Shown: positions 1 through 9,499, numbered from the stretch's first letter. The stretch: 64,000 nucleotides of DNA from Lewinella sp041392765 (GCA_041392765.1 JAWKLL010000004.1:124001-188000), one strand, 5' to 3'. Made by a program: numbers and translations. Notes: generated by a model not told the origin, from the sequence alone.

Positions 1-417
1 CCTACTTGATACTTGTAGGCGGCTTCTGCTAAAAATTGGCGCAACTTGGCACTGCTGCCGGGTTCATATTGCTCAAATAGTGCCATCAACGCATCCATGT
101 TGGCAGGCACTTCCATGATTTCATCCTTCCCAAAAATAATGCGATAGGAAGGGTCGAGCCGCTTGAGATCGTAGTAGTCTGCGGTACTTTTGCCAAAGCG
201 CTGGAAAAACTGTTCAAAGACTTCTGGCATCCAATACCAACTAAAACATGTCAAATACGAAGCCGTTGGCGGTGAATTGCCTAGCTCTTCCTCCTGGCGT
301 ATCATTTTTTTCTAATAGGGTCACTGCGTACCCCTGTTGCGCCAAGCAACTGGCAGCCGCTAACCCCGCGAATCCCGCACCTATGACAATAATTTTCTTA
401 GCCAACTTGACTTTCAA
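1..417 (-). CDS. Phytoene desaturase-like FAD oxidoreductase (N-terminal part, runs off window)
   Basis: Reading leftward from a TTG near 417, the protein opens with KKIIVIGAGFAGLAAASCLA, a Rossmann dinucleotide-binding fold (GxGxxG), followed by a glutamate-ending strand (VTLLEKN) and PGGRA, the FAD-binding pattern of CrtI-type carotenoid desaturases and related amine oxidases. Further on comes YWMPEVFEQFFQRFGKS, typical of phytoene desaturases. Near 240-247 the frame breaks (GAC ATG TTT TAG TTGG), where the family has D-M-G-P-S-W, so about two bases are missing there. Such enzymes desaturate phytoene with FAD in the membrane during carotenoid synthesis. No start ATG is available downstream of the in-frame stop, so the TTG start is tentative. 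The C-terminal two thirds lie outside the window. Confidence 0.75.
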
Positions 418-612
418 ATTTGTTACCGGGGTGTAACAGGATGGTTGGCTTTTTGTTCAGAAAAAGGAATGGATGGGTCGGGGGAGGGTAGTGAGGGTAC
501 CTCTTTTTTGTTGGGACTATTTCGTAGTGTAACTTGGACTTTGACGAGGCCTTTTGCTAACGAAAAGAAGCTAAAAAGAAGTTTCAAAATAAAATTTCCA
601 CCCCCTCCCTGC

Positions 613-2183
613 TCACTCAATACGCAACGCATATCGCTTGTTCAATCTGCCGTTGTTCTTCACTACCAACATATATTTTCCTGCGGGTGCGCGGCTGAGG
701 TCAATACTTTTTTTGTGTGGCCCAGGTGGCTGGTTATTAAACTCCAAACGAGCCATTTCCTGCATGCTATCGGTATTGATAAGGATGAGTTGCACCTGAC
801 ATAACTCCGTCAGTACATAAGTGACATCCAAATTGCCATTGGCATCTAATTGGGCGGGAATGGCATCCGAAGCGGGCGCGGTAGTGCCACCACCACTTCC
901 TGCTACGGGGGATGTTGGTGTACGGTCATTCATAATGCGTACCACATCGCCCTCTTTGGGATTCCAGAGGGTGAGGCCGTAGGGTGTTTCAAAAATCCGG
1001 TTGTGGTTCACCTCTGCTACACGAGAAGAACCTTCGGTACGTACCGTTCTTATTTCTATCTTTTCGCTGTCGATGAAAAGCCATTTGAATTGGTTGAAGC
1101 TGCCATAGCTACGTGTCCAAGGTTTGGGGTCGTCTGCTGCTCGGAGCGGTGCCCCCCAGCCACCTTCGCCCATGTAGATGGTGCCGTTATCATCATCGCG
1201 GATGAAACCTTCTGCACTGCCCGCATCCCTACTGGGGCGAATAGGCCAAGTGATTTTGACGGTGTGTGCATCGGACTCCTGAACCAACTGCACCTTGTAT
1301 TTATGGAAAAGGGTGGCCCAAGTTACAATCAGGTCATCCCGCTCTTTTTTACGTCCTGTATGGGGGCGCATGCTTTCATGGTAATGGGCAAAACGCCAGA
1401 TTTCCTGCTGATGAGCCTGCAAATCCCTGCCTAGCCAATCGCGTTGATCGCCATCGCTAGGAAACTGTGAGTTGAGCGTGTAAATGCGCAGCAGGTTGCC
1501 ACCAAAGGTGAGGCGTAGTACGCATCGGGGTGTGGCACATCAAAACGGTTGACGAGTACCTCATTATTACCTTCGTGATTGCCACGCGCTACGATAATGA
1601 GGTGAGCCGCCCGTCGCTGCCAATGGTCGGTGCCAATCGTCGAACCACTCTCGCCACTCCATATCGGTATCGGTGTCGGTCATGTCGCCGCTGAAAACCA
1701 CAAAATGAGGCCGCAGCTTGCTAACTAAGGTGTTGGCATCACAACGCGCTAAACGATGGTTGCGGCTATCGCTCCCAGAGATAATTGACAGCCGCTCTCC
1801 CGGAGTTTATCAGGTGCGGTGCGGAAAGTATAACGCTTGCTGGTCGCATTCATTTTATCTTGCACTACAAAATGGTAAACGGTATTGGGGCGCAACCCCG
1901 TCAGGCGCACAAACACGTTGTTCATCGCCTTGTGAACCGCCCACGACGGCTTCGCTTGAAGGATAAGCACTGGCATTCGCGCCCTCGTCGGTGGTCGCGA
2001 AATGGAGGGGACAGTTTGCCGCCGGATGCCTGATCCCAACCAATGACCATCGTCGTAGCAGGGGTCATCACAGCCAGGTGTGCGTAGGCGCTCAATGCGA
2101 CTGTGCACCAGCAAGGGGCTGCTTAGTAACAACATCAACACCCATCTTTGAGAAAAGGCCGATTCGCCAGTTCTTGCCTGCAT
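613..2183 (-). CDS. Secreted purple-acid-phosphatase-like metallophosphoesterase with T9SS C-terminal domain (frameshifted)
   Basis: Pieces in several frames assemble into one protein of about 520 residues. A hydrophobic N-terminus (start ATG at 2183) is followed by a fibronectin-III-like domain (LTGLRPNTVYHFVVQD, near 1860-1950). A calcineurin-type metallophosphoesterase core follows, with FSGDMTD and GNHEGNNE as metal-binding motifs, and a late H-Y-H-E motif near 1370. After a Ser/Gly/Thr linker, the last ~80 residues end in a strand-rich T9SS sorting-like module (APAGKYMLVVKNNGRLNKRY). The order Fn3, phosphatase, sorting domain fits secreted Bacteroidota purple acid phosphatases, which probably scavenge phosphate outside the cell. 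Frame changes lie near 1425-1460, 1740-1790 and 1860-2040. The substrate is unknown. Confidence 0.75.
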
Positions 2184-2210
2184 AAGCAATTACGTGGGGT
2201 TTTTACTTGG

Positions 2211-2218
2211 CAAAGCTA
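2211..2218 (-). promoter_or_regulatory. Bacteroidota -7 element for the metallophosphatase
   Basis: On the minus strand this reads TAGCTTTG, matching the TAnnTTTG -7 consensus. It lies 28 bases ahead of the ATG at 2183. No clear -33 TTG is visible at the usual distance. Confidence 0.45.
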
Positions 2219-2328
2219 AATAACTGCGCTTGTGTAGTGTAAAAAAGTGCCTTCTTTCTTCCAAAAAACACGAGCTTTGAAGTTTTGGCTTTTTGTAATT
2301 TATCCGATAATGGGGATAGTATTAAAGG

Positions 2329-2355
2329 TTGTACCGCCAAATTATTGTACCTTTG
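2329..2355 (+). promoter_or_regulatory. Promoter of glyA
   Basis: TTG at 2329-2331 and TACCTTTG at 2348-2355 are separated by 16 bases, close to the Bacteroidota TTG/TAnnTTTG arrangement. The glyA ATG is 33 bases after the -7 element. Confidence 0.5.
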
Positions 2356-2388
2356 CCTTATAAATAATTGGTTGTTATACGGGACGAA

Positions 2389-3659
2389 ATGGCTACTGAT
2401 TCTCAAGGTTTTGACCTCATCGAGCGCGAAAAAGAGCGCCAACTGAAAGGTATCGAACTCATCGCTTCCGAAAATTTCACCAGCCAAGCTGTCATGCAAG
2501 CTATGGGCAGTGTGCTGACTAATAAATACGCTGAGGGCTATCCTGGCAAACGCTACTATGGTGGTTGCGAGGTAGTGGATGAGGTGGAACAATTAGCCAT
2601 CGATAGGCTAAAAGAACTTTTCGGCGCAGTGTACGCCAACGTACAGCCACATTCCGGTGCGCAAGCCAATGCTGCCGTTTTCTTGGCTGTGCTACAACCC
2701 GGAGATGCTATTCTGGGCTTCGACCTCGCTCACGGTGGGCATCTCTCTCATGGCTCGCCTGTCAATTATAGCGGTAAGGTATATCGCCCTCATTTCTACG
2801 GGGTGGAGCCAGATACGGGGTTGATTGACATGGATAAAGTGGCTGCTAAAGCCCGCGAGGTGCAGCCGTTGATTATTTGTGGTGCTTCTGCTTACTCCCG
2901 CGATTGGGATTATGCCCGTTTCCGGCAGATTGCTGATGAAGTGGGGGCTTTGTTGTTGGCCGATATTGCACACCCTGCTGGCTTGATTGCCACAGGACCT
3001 CAATAATCCACTACCGCACTGTCTTATCGTTACTTCTACTACCCACAAAACCTCCGTGGTGCTCGCGGGGAATCATTATGATGGGTGAAAATTTTGAAAA
3101 CCTATAGGGACAGACAACAAAGTCTGGCGCACCTATTATGATGTCGGCAGTGCTGAATAGTGGTGTATTCACATAACTGGCATGCAAGGCGGTGGTAGAC
3201 ACGTCATCGCAGCGAAGCGGTGGCTTTTTTGGAGAGTGTTTGCAACCTTCTTTCCGCACCTACGGCCAGCAGGTCATTAAAAATGCCGCCACAATGGCGC
3301 AAGCTTTCACAGAAGGGGATACCAAATTATTAGCGGGAGACACCGGCAACCACTTGATGCTAATCGACCTAAGCAACAAAGGTATTACAGGTAAAGACGC
3401 AGAAGCTGCATTAGGCAAGGCCGATATTACCGTCAATAAAAACATGGTCGCCTTTCGACAAGCAGTCTCCTATTGTTACCAGTGGTATCCGCATCGGTGC
3501 TGCCGCTGTTACAACCCGTGGTTTCTCCGAAGCAGACTGTCTGCAAACGGTGGAATGGATGATGCAGCTCTGACAAATGCTTCAGACGATACGCAATTAG
3601 CAGCAATTCGCAAGGCGGTGAACGACCACATGTATGCCTTACCGCTTTTTGCATCGTAA
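2389..3659 (+). CDS. glyA: Serine hydroxymethyltransferase (frameshifted)
   Basis: This PLP enzyme interconverts serine plus tetrahydrofolate and glycine plus methylene-tetrahydrofolate. The first 205 residues are clean: IELIASENFTS, NKYAEGYPGKRYYGG, HSGAQANAAVF and the PLP-binding DIAHPAGLIATG. A frame break near 2997 hides the conserved STTHKTLRG segment containing the catalytic lysine (bases near 3030-3055). Further damage lies at 3100-3220, where F-P-G-x-Q-G-G-P is expected. The frame resumes at FGECLQPSFRTYGQQVIKNA and runs to a normal C-terminus, with another break near 3460. Summed length is about 420 residues, as in the family. Start ATG 2389 gives MATDSQGFDLI; the GTG or ATG codons further upstream fit the family less well. 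An essential single-copy gene with this pattern points to sequence errors, not a pseudogene. Confidence 0.93.
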
Positions 3660-3875
3660 GAATAGGGTGAGGGATAAAAAATAGAGGCTCTTTGACTTTT
3701 TTAGTGGAGGCTACCCTTCGGGTCGCTACGTTTCGCAGCTCTCTCGTTTGAGCCTAGATCGGCACAGCAAACCGGGTCTGTCAGCTAAAAGCTGCCACTG
3801 CTGCACAACTTGTCTCGGCCTTTGCCGAGATCGCGCCCCAACCAGTACGACCACTAAATTTGTCAAAAAAGAACC
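3660..3875. other. Intergenic stretch, structured and GC-rich, no gene recognised
   Basis: No credible ORF lies between glyA and the convergent hydroxylase gene. Bases 3710-3850 are richer in G+C than the flanks and contain several short self-complementary stretches (CTACCC/GGGT near 3711, CAGCTaaAAGCTG near 3781, TCTCGGCctttGCCGAGA near 3814-3831). This could be a decayed repeat or a structured RNA. Neither can be decided from the sequence alone. Confidence 0.35.
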
Positions 3876-3917
3876 AAAATAGATTCAGCATTTGTCAGAA
3901 AATGCTGAATCTATTTT
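3876..3917. terminator. Bidirectional hairpin between convergent genes
   Basis: A perfect 18 bp inverted repeat: AAAATAGATTCAGCATTT at 3876-3893, a 6-base loop, and its exact complement at 3900-3917. The stem has A/T runs at its base, so it can end transcription of glyA (+) and of the hydroxylase gene (-). Confidence 0.75.
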
Positions 3918-3974
3918 CCATACTAACAGGTAGCGTGCTTCGCGGATTACAAACCTAAAGTCGGCTGTGATAAC

Positions 3975-4855
3975 TCATCGGTTGAACGACTTGTAGTCAA
4001 CGGAGGGGTCGTAGTCGTTTTTGGTTTTTAATGAATGGAGTTCACTTTCTGGCCGTTTCGAGCGGATGAGCGGGAACATGAGTTGTACGTACCAAGGTTC
4101 TTTAATTTGATTCCAAGCACCAAACTTCGTGGGGTATTTTCTGGTGATTTTGGCCGTGCAAATAAGACATCCCATAAAAAAAGTAAATTTCCATAGTTGC
4201 CATTTGAATTGGGAAACGCCGTCATCGGCGGCAAAGGCCATGATGAGCAAAGTGGGTACTTGGCGTGGGAATCACCCTTTCCACCACCCGCGATGGGATG
4301 AAGAATTTATTTTGGTATAAAAACCTATCCCATTGGTTTCGCTATGTGCCAGCAAAATGACGATAAGCTTGATAGGAAGGTAAAACAGATAGACATACCC
4401 CATGCCCAGAAACACCAAACAAGCAAGAAAACCAAATGCCGGGCATAAATGCGTAAGTAAAGGATAGCATTTCTGTAAGTAACCAACACTCCCATTTCTT
4501 CTACTACATGATGCGGTCAGTGTAGTTTCCACATCATCTTGTTGGAATGTGAAAACCTATGCCACCAATATTGTGTCATGTCATCTAATAGCAAAAAGGC
4601 GAGGATTTGCCAGCCAATAGCTGAACCTACAAAATAATCTTCATAAGTGGGAAACCAAGTATTACCTATCCAAATGGTGGTAACAAATATCGCAGGTTGC
4701 ACTAATGTAGGCAAGGTGAGCAGACTGACCAATTCTATCGTCCAGTCGTTTTTACTTCTCTTTCCATCTATATACAGCCCCCCTAATGCTTCCAAAGCAC
4801 CTAGTATCAATAACAGTACAACAGGTATGGATTTGCTGATTATCTCGTTTTCCAT
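3975..4855 (-). CDS. Fatty acid hydroxylase / sterol desaturase superfamily membrane protein (frameshifted)
   Basis: The N-terminal 113 residues (start 4855) hold two or three hydrophobic helices and the first histidine box, YWWHRFSH. The reading then passes through other frames: the second box HRTHHVVEE near 4510, further membrane segments (VFLGMGYVYLFYLPIKLIVIL), and the third box STHFAHHG near 4245. A C-terminal part with KITRKYPTKFG ends at 3975. HxxxH, HxxHH and HxxHH ligate a di-iron centre in this family, which hydroxylates or desaturates lipids in the membrane. Total length of about 290 residues is normal. Frame breaks lie near 4515, 4440-4480, 4250-4320 and possibly in the tail. The exact lipid substrate cannot be told. 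Confidence 0.8.
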
Positions 4856-4997
4856 GCGCTTGAATTTTGGGCAAGATAATGACTAAAAGTAAGAATGTGT
4901 ACATCTTCACAGTGCCAAATGAAACGGGTATGACGATGCCATTTTAGAGATAACAAGAATCACCTTTGCCAACAACCCAGCATTGCCTACAAATGTC

Positions 4998-5005
4998 TAT
5001 ATTTG
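4998..5005 (+). promoter_or_regulatory. -7 element for the DUF4920 lipoprotein gene
   Basis: TATATTTG, a perfect match to the Bacteroidota -7 consensus, ends 14 bases before the ATG at 5020, implying a very short 5' leader. The nearest upstream TTG (4966) is further away than usual. Confidence 0.55.
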
Positions 5006-5019
5006 CCCACAAAAAAAAC

Positions 5020-5496
5020 ATGAAACGTTATTTGACTTTTGCGGGTTTCACCGCTTTATTAGTTTTGGCTACTGCTTGTAATACCAACAAGCAAGCTGGA
5101 ATGGAAGGAACTACTTTTGGAGAAGCCTTCACCCCTGGGAAAGTAATGCCTTATACCGAGTTGGCGGCCAAAGTGCCTGCCCAAGATAGCCTTGCTGCTA
5201 CGGTGCGCGGTACGGTAGCGGAAGTATGCCAAGTGAAAGGGTGTTGGATGACACTGACCGATGCCGAAGGCCAAGAAATGATGGTGCGATTCAAGGACTA
5301 CGGGTTCTTTATGCCTAAGGACATCAGCGGCAAGGAGGTAATTATGCATGGCCAAGCTTTCTACCGTGTCACGCCGGTGGATGAATTGCGCCACTATGCC
5401 GAAGATGCAGGGAAATCGGAAGCGGAAATAGCTGCCATCACCGAGCCTAAGAAAGAACTCAACTTTTTGGCTGACGGAGTCATCTTAGTGAAATAA
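5020..5496 (+). CDS. DUF4920 domain lipoprotein
   Basis: 158 residues. A lipoprotein signal (LLVLATAC, lipidated Cys at about residue 19) is followed by a compact β-rich domain of the DUF4920 type: VRGTVAEVCQVKGCWMTL, FKDYGFFMPKDISGKEVIMHG and a tail KKELNFLADGVILVK. The two cysteines in CQVKGCW are family hallmarks and could bind metal or form a disulfide. The start at 5020 is chosen because it begins the lipoprotein signal; an upstream ATG in frame adds a non-signal tail and lies on the promoter. It sits on the outer or periplasmic side of a membrane. Function of the family is not established. Confidence 0.85.
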   Translation: MKRYLTFAGFTALLVLATACNTNKQAGMEGTTFGEAFTPGKVMPYTELAAKVPAQDSLAATVRGTVAEVCQVKGCWMTLTDAEGQEMMVRFKDYGFFMPKDISGKEVIMHGQAFYRVTPVDELRHYAEDAGKSEAEIAAITEPKKELNFLADGVILVK

Positions 5497-5561
5497 TCCC
5501 AGAATCCCTCTCGTTATGCAAGGTATGTTCCTTTGTAACGGGAGGGATACGCTCAAACAGT

Positions 5562-6143
5562 ATGGACTATCAGGCAACCAAGGCTTTTGCGTTCGATAAA
5601 CTCCGCGCGGAGTTGCCTCGTACGCTTTACTACCACGGGTTTCACCACACGATGGATGTGCTGAACGTGGGGGCGGAGCTTTGTGCCATGCTACACATTT
5701 CTGCCTATGAAACCATGCTGCTGAAAACGGCTGTATTGTTTCATGATATAGGTTTTACTGTTTCGGGTATAGAACACGAGCGCATCGGCTGCGATATAGC
5801 TCGGGGGCACTTGCCCAGTTTTGGCTACACTGCCGTTGAAATAGAGGCAATATGCGGCATGATAATGGCTACAAAAATTCCTCAATCGCCCCAAAATTTG
5901 TTAGAACAGATTATCTGCGATGCCGATTTGGATTACTTAGGGCGGACGGATTTTTACGATATAGCCCATACCCTTTTTGAAGAATTGAAAGCCCAGCAGA
6001 TTGTTGGCACGGAAGCCGAGTGGGATGCTATTCAAATACGCTTCTTGCAAAACCACGAATACCAAACACCTGTCAACCGCGAACGCAGAACGCCCCAGAA
6101 ATTGGTTTACTTGCAGGAATTACGCCAAAAATACGCACGCTAA
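5562..6143 (+). CDS. HD domain phosphohydrolase-like protein
   Basis: 193 residues, intact. An early YHGFHHT motif (residues 24-30), LFHDIGF (H61-D62) and CDADLDYLG (about 127-135) place it in the HD superfamily of metal-dependent phosphohydrolases. Histidines and aspartates at these positions bind one or two metals. The small stand-alone form resembles uncharacterised HD proteins annotated as phosphohydrolases; the substrate (nucleotide or cyclic nucleotide) cannot be inferred. Its TAA overlaps the ATG of a 41-codon ORF, suggesting translational coupling. Confidence 0.8.
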   Translation: MDYQATKAFAFDKLRAELPRTLYYHGFHHTMDVLNVGAELCAMLHISAYETMLLKTAVLFHDIGFTVSGIEHERIGCDIARGHLPSFGYTAVEIEAICGMIMATKIPQSPQNLLEQIICDADLDYLGRTDFYDIAHTLFEELKAQQIVGTEAEWDAIQIRFLQNHEYQTPVNRERRTPQKLVYLQELRQKYAR

Positions 6144-6268
6144 TGCAGCAACGCGATTGGTTGAAAGATACTTTACATATCCTCACCGCGATTGACAAAC
6201 AATCAGATGTATTCTCTTGGGATAGGATGGAAACAATACGTACCTTGCGTAACTTAATCCATGAGTGA
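6143..6268 (+). CDS. Small 41-residue protein coupled to the HD gene
   Basis: The sequence TAATG at 6141-6145 fuses the stop of the HD gene with the start of this ORF. The predicted peptide (begins MQQRDWLKDTLHILTAIDKQ, ends RNLIHE) is amphipathic and probably helical, with no signal peptide. The stop-start overlap is the main support. It could also be the remnant of a longer gene shortened by an indel. No family recognised. Confidence 0.4.
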   Translation: MQQRDWLKDTLHILTAIDKQSDVFSWDRMETIRTLRNLIHE

Positions 6269-6302
6269 CAGGAGTATATCCAGTTATTCCAGTTTAATGA
6301 CC

Positions 6303-6310
6303 TATCTTTG
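6303..6310 (+). promoter_or_regulatory. -7 element for the lipoprotein gene at 6333
   Basis: TATCTTTG matches the -7 consensus and ends 22 bases before the ATG at 6333. Confidence 0.5.
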
Positions 6311-6332
6311 TTGTATCAGAAATATTACAATC

Positions 6333-7294
6333 ATGATAATCAACCGCAATATCATTCCGATGCTGGCCGTCGTTGCCATGAGTCTATTGGTAAGTTGTAC
6401 CGATACCGGCAACACATCCTCCACTAGCGCGACATCGAGCCAAGACTCAACGGCACAGGCTGCCACGCCTGCTACCCCTCAACTGGCGGCACCCGATTGC
6501 CCCATTACAGGGGAAGTATTGGAAGGCAACAAGGTGTGGCTTCAGACACCCGACTTGTTGGTCGTTATCAAAGCGGATGAAACCACGACCACCGAGGAAT
6601 TTGGCCCCAGCCACCGCGTGTTGGAAATATTAGATGGGCGCAGTTGCGAGCGTCGTCACAAAACTACGTTGCCAGAAAACACCAGCCCCGATTTTCCTTA
6701 TTACGTGGCACCCATTCAGTACAACAACGTCAGCAATGTCATTGGCATACAAGGTTATTATGATGTCTTTATCTGCGATTTAGCCAATGGTTATAAATTG
6801 TCGAAACTCAATCCTCGGTATTTCAAAGAAAGAATTCGACGACCCGCAATCTGGCATGGTACAACGCTTAGAGGTATGGGAAAACTACCTGCTGGGCTAT
6901 GCGCAGGACATACCTTCCTTTGCTTTTGATTTGACGGATGCTGCCAACCCGCAGCCCATTATCCCGTTTGCGGAATGGCAAGACCCGATAATGCCCGCTA
7001 TCATTCCTTGTTTCTGCTGAAAAGCGGCAGCGGCATACAAGCCATCATGCCTTTCTACGATGCTGATAAAAGATGACTTTATGATTCATCCTGTCTTTGA
7101 TATGCCACAGCAACTGTCCACCAATGTTCCCAAAGTGCCCGCAACAACCGATACTTGGTCTTGCGCCGCACCGATGCTAGCCAGTCACCTGTTGCCATCG
7201 ATTTGGGCAAGCGCGACAGTATGCCCTCCCCGATGACGTAGCCACCCAACCCACACAGGAAATTTTGAAGTGGATGCGCGCGCAAGCTAATTAG
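6333..7294 (+). CDS. Lipoprotein of unknown function (frameshifted)
   Basis: The N-terminus IIPMLAVVAMSLLVSC is a clear lipoprotein signal, with the lipidated Cys at about residue 22. A Ser/Thr/Ala-rich linker follows, then a globular domain without a recognised family (CPITGEVLEGNKVWL, YYVAPIQYNNVSNVIGIQGY, FAFDLTDAANPQP). Frame changes near 6820 and 7000 break it. Reading through gives a C-terminus IQAIMPFYDAD, DDFMIHPVFDM, RYLVLRRTDAS and finally TQEILKWMRAQAN, with the stop at 7292-7294, about 320 residues in all. It is probably anchored in a membrane facing the periplasm or outside. The repeated strand pattern could be a β-propeller or β-sandwich, but that is a guess. Confidence 0.6.
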
Positions 7295-7370
7295 TAGTTA
7301 ACGGTTTAGTTTTCGTCAAATTACTAGGGAACAACTACTTGATATAAAATCTAACAAGAGGTGAAATCAT

Positions 7371-7398
7371 TTTCAACAATCAAATGAAACTATTGAAA
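7371..7398 (+). promoter_or_regulatory. Possible ArsR operator
   Basis: TTTCAA (7371-7376) and TTGAAA (7393-7398) form an interrupted inverted repeat just ahead of the arsR start at 7411. ArsR/SmtB repressors bind such dyads at their own promoters. The call rests on position and symmetry alone. Confidence 0.35.
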
Positions 7399-7410
7399 CG
7401 ATTATGAAGC

Positions 7411-7710
7411 ATGGAAACGATGCCATGTTTGTGCAACGAAGAGAAAATAGCAGCTTATGCCCGAGCCTTAGCGCACCCAGCACGGGTCTATATTCTTCGC
7501 TTTTTGGAACAACATTGTGCCTGCTATGCGGGTGATATTTCGGAACAGTTGCCTATTGCTAATTCTACTGTTTCCCAACATTTGAAAGTGCTACGAGAAG
7601 TGGGGCTTATCGAAGGCACCTTTACACCCCCTCATATTCAATACTGCATAAACAAACAAAACTGGGAGGAAGCTAGGACGCTGTTCGTGTTTTTTACACC
7701 CTGTTGTTGA
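7411..7710 (+). CDS. arsR: ArsR-family metalloregulator
   Basis: 99 residues with the winged-helix fold of ArsR/SmtB repressors: ALAHPARVYILRFL, then DISEQLPIANSTVSQHLKVL as the recognition helix region, and a short wing. Candidate As(III) ligands are C6/C8, C36/C38 and the terminal C98-C99. It lies directly upstream of acr3 and arsC on the same strand, so it most likely represses them until arsenite binds. The gene ends in TGT TGT TGA and is followed by an AT-rich 80-base gap with its own promoter. Confidence 0.9.
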   Translation: METMPCLCNEEKIAAYARALAHPARVYILRFLEQHCACYAGDISEQLPIANSTVSQHLKVLREVGLIEGTFTPPHIQYCINKQNWEEARTLFVFFTPCC

Positions 7711-7760
7711 AAAAAAGATGTTTTTTATTTAATCATTTCTTATTTTTACGAAATACTAAA

Positions 7761-7768
7761 TATATTTG
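7761..7768 (+). promoter_or_regulatory. -7 element ahead of acr3
   Basis: TATATTTG, a perfect -7 match, lies in the AT-rich arsR-acr3 gap and ends 22 bases before the acr3 ATG. The transporter may therefore have a promoter of its own. Confidence 0.5.
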
Positions 7769-7790
7769 CTGCTGAAAACACAAATCTAGC

Positions 7791-8819
7791 ATGAAAGCAA
7801 GGCTGCAATTCTTGGATCGATACCTGACGCTGTGGATATTTTTAGCCATGATATTGGGGGTAGGCATCGGGTATTTATTCCCGGGAATGGCTGCACGTAT
7901 AGAGGCTGCTTCGGTGGGCACGACCAACATTCCCCTAGCTGTGGGGTTGATACTAATGATGTATCCGCCGTTGGCTAAGGTGGACTATTCCTTGTTGCCA
8001 TTAGCATTTCAGGATAAAAAAGTCATGTTGCTTTCCCTGTTGTTGAACTGGGTGATAGGGCCATTGCTGATGTTTGTGTTAGCGATAACCTTTTTGAGTG
8101 ATAAACCCGCTTATATGACAGGGCTTATTCTCATCGGGTTGGCGCGTTGTATTGCTATGGTGATTGTTTGGAACGATTTGGCAGGCGGTAGCCGGGAATA
8201 TGGAGCATTGTTGGTGGCGCTGAATAGTATTTTTCAGGTGTTTACGTACAGCTTTTATGCTTGGCTGTTTATCAATGTGTTGCCAAATTGGATGGGGCTA
8301 GGTACTTTCGATATTGAAGTGCCTATGTCGGAAGTGGCGCGCAGTGTGGGCATCTATCTGGGGCTTCCTTTTTTGATGGGTTTCCTCAGTCGGTGGTGGT
8401 TAGTAAAACGATATGGTTTGGATTGGTTCAACCGAAAATTCGTACCCCGTATTTCGCCTATTACATTGTATGCACTGCTGTTTACTATTGTGTTGATGTT
8501 CAGCCTCAAAGGTGATGCGATTGTGGAATTGCCGTTGGATGTGTTCCGTATTGCCATTCCTTTGGTGATCTACTTTGTGCTGATGTTCTTCGTTAGTTTT
8601 TTTATCAACAAATATATGGGGGTGGCCTACGACAGGAATGCTTCTATCTCATTTACCGCAACGGGTAATAACTTTGAGTTGGCTATTGCGGTGGCCATTG
8701 CTGTCTTCGGGTTGCAATCAGGGCAGGCTTTTGCTGGTGTGATTGGGCCTTTGGTAGAAGTACCCGTATTGATTTTGCTGGTGAATGCTAGTCGCAAACT
8801 GAAATACACTCGCCCATGA
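7791..8819 (+). CDS. acr3: Arsenite efflux permease, ACR3 type
   Basis: 342 residues with about ten hydrophobic helices. The ACR3 signature RCIAMVIVW, including the functionally essential Cys (C120), is present, as are NIPLAVGLILMMYPPLAKVDY near the N-terminus and FTATGNNFELAIAVAIAVFG near the C-terminus, both characteristic of this family in the bile/arsenite/riboflavin transporter superfamily. It exports As(III) across the inner membrane by proton antiport. It is intact, follows arsR and overlaps the arsC start by four bases (ATGA). Confidence 0.93.
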   Translation: MKARLQFLDRYLTLWIFLAMILGVGIGYLFPGMAARIEAASVGTTNIPLAVGLILMMYPPLAKVDYSLLPLAFQDKKVMLLSLLLNWVIGPLLMFVLAITFLSDKPAYMTGLILIGLARCIAMVIVWNDLAGGSREYGALLVALNSIFQVFTYSFYAWLFINVLPNWMGLGTFDIEVPMSEVARSVGIYLGLPFLMGFLSRWWLVKRYGLDWFNRKFVPRISPITLYALLFTIVLMFSLKGDAIVELPLDVFRIAIPLVIYFVLMFFVSFFINKYMGVAYDRNASISFTATGNNFELAIAVAIAVFGLQSGQAFAGVIGPLVEVPVLILLVNASRKLKYTRP

Positions 8820-9499
8820 TTTTTCCTGCTATCCATTCATTAATAGCTGCATGCAAGGCGGAATCGGTTGATATTCCAGCCGACCGCAAGGAGCTACTGG
8901 AGCGCATCGCTGCGTACATCCGCGAACATGCTAGTAATGGACATCCGATTAGGTTGGTCTTTATTTGCACCCACAATTCCAGAAGGAGTCACTTCGGGCA
9001 GATAGCGGCGGCGGTGGCTGCTGCTTATTATGGGGTGTCGGGAGTGGAGGTGTTTTCAGGTGGCACGGAGGCTACTGCTTTTCACCCTCATGCCATTGCT
9101 GCCTTGCGGGAACTGGGGTTTGTAATAACTACACCTACCCCTGATGTGGATAACCCTGTCTGGTCGGTACACTTTGGCGAACAGGCCGCTACGCAATGCT
9201 TTTTCCAAAGTTTTTGATGACCCTGCGAACCCTGCTGCTGACTTTGCAGCCATAATGACTGTTCCGATGCGGCAGAAAATTGTTCGTTAAGTAGGCACCT
9301 CCTACGCGTACCACTCACCTACCAAGACCCTAAAGCATCGGACGGCACTCCCGAACAAATGGCTACCTATCAGCAACGTTTTCGGCAAATATTGACGGAA
9401 TTGTTGTACGCATTGGGCACACCCTTGGTGCGTAGCCCGCAGGGCGGAGCACGAGCGGCGGAGCCGCTAAGGGGCAGGGATAGGAGTATCGGCTGGTAG
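8816..9499 (+). CDS. arsC: Arsenate reductase, LMW-phosphatase type (frameshifted; C-terminus read from a repeat)
   Basis: The start overlaps the acr3 stop. The P-loop CTHNSRRSH (C51-x5-R57) is the active site of thioredoxin-coupled arsenate reductases in the low-molecular-weight tyrosine phosphatase fold; FSGGTEATAFHPHAIAALRELGF follows as in that family. Frame breaks near 9190 and 9260-9295 hide AAIMTCSDA and NCS (resolving cysteines); the reading resumes with LRVPLTYQDPKASDGTPEQMATYQQRF. From about 9425 the frame enters a GC-rich dispersed repeat and stops at 9497-9499. The normal end is probably near ALG (9417), so the last ~25 codons are not typical of the family. Confidence 0.82.

Noticed and set aside
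445..1434. Plus-strand ORFs across the metallophosphatase gene
   Set aside because: They lie antisense to clear phosphatase and T9SS motifs and have no family features.
2203..2592. Minus-strand ORF of 129 codons covering the glyA start
   Set aside because: It crosses the promoter and conserved start of glyA on the other strand; low-complexity composition, no domain.
2389..3659. glyA as a pseudogene
   Set aside because: Multiple small indels restore the expected protein, the gene is essential, and the same pattern affects most genes here.
7411..9499. Arsenic cluster as a recently acquired island
   Set aside because: Codon use and promoters look like the neighbours; no integrase, tRNA junction or direct repeats bound it.
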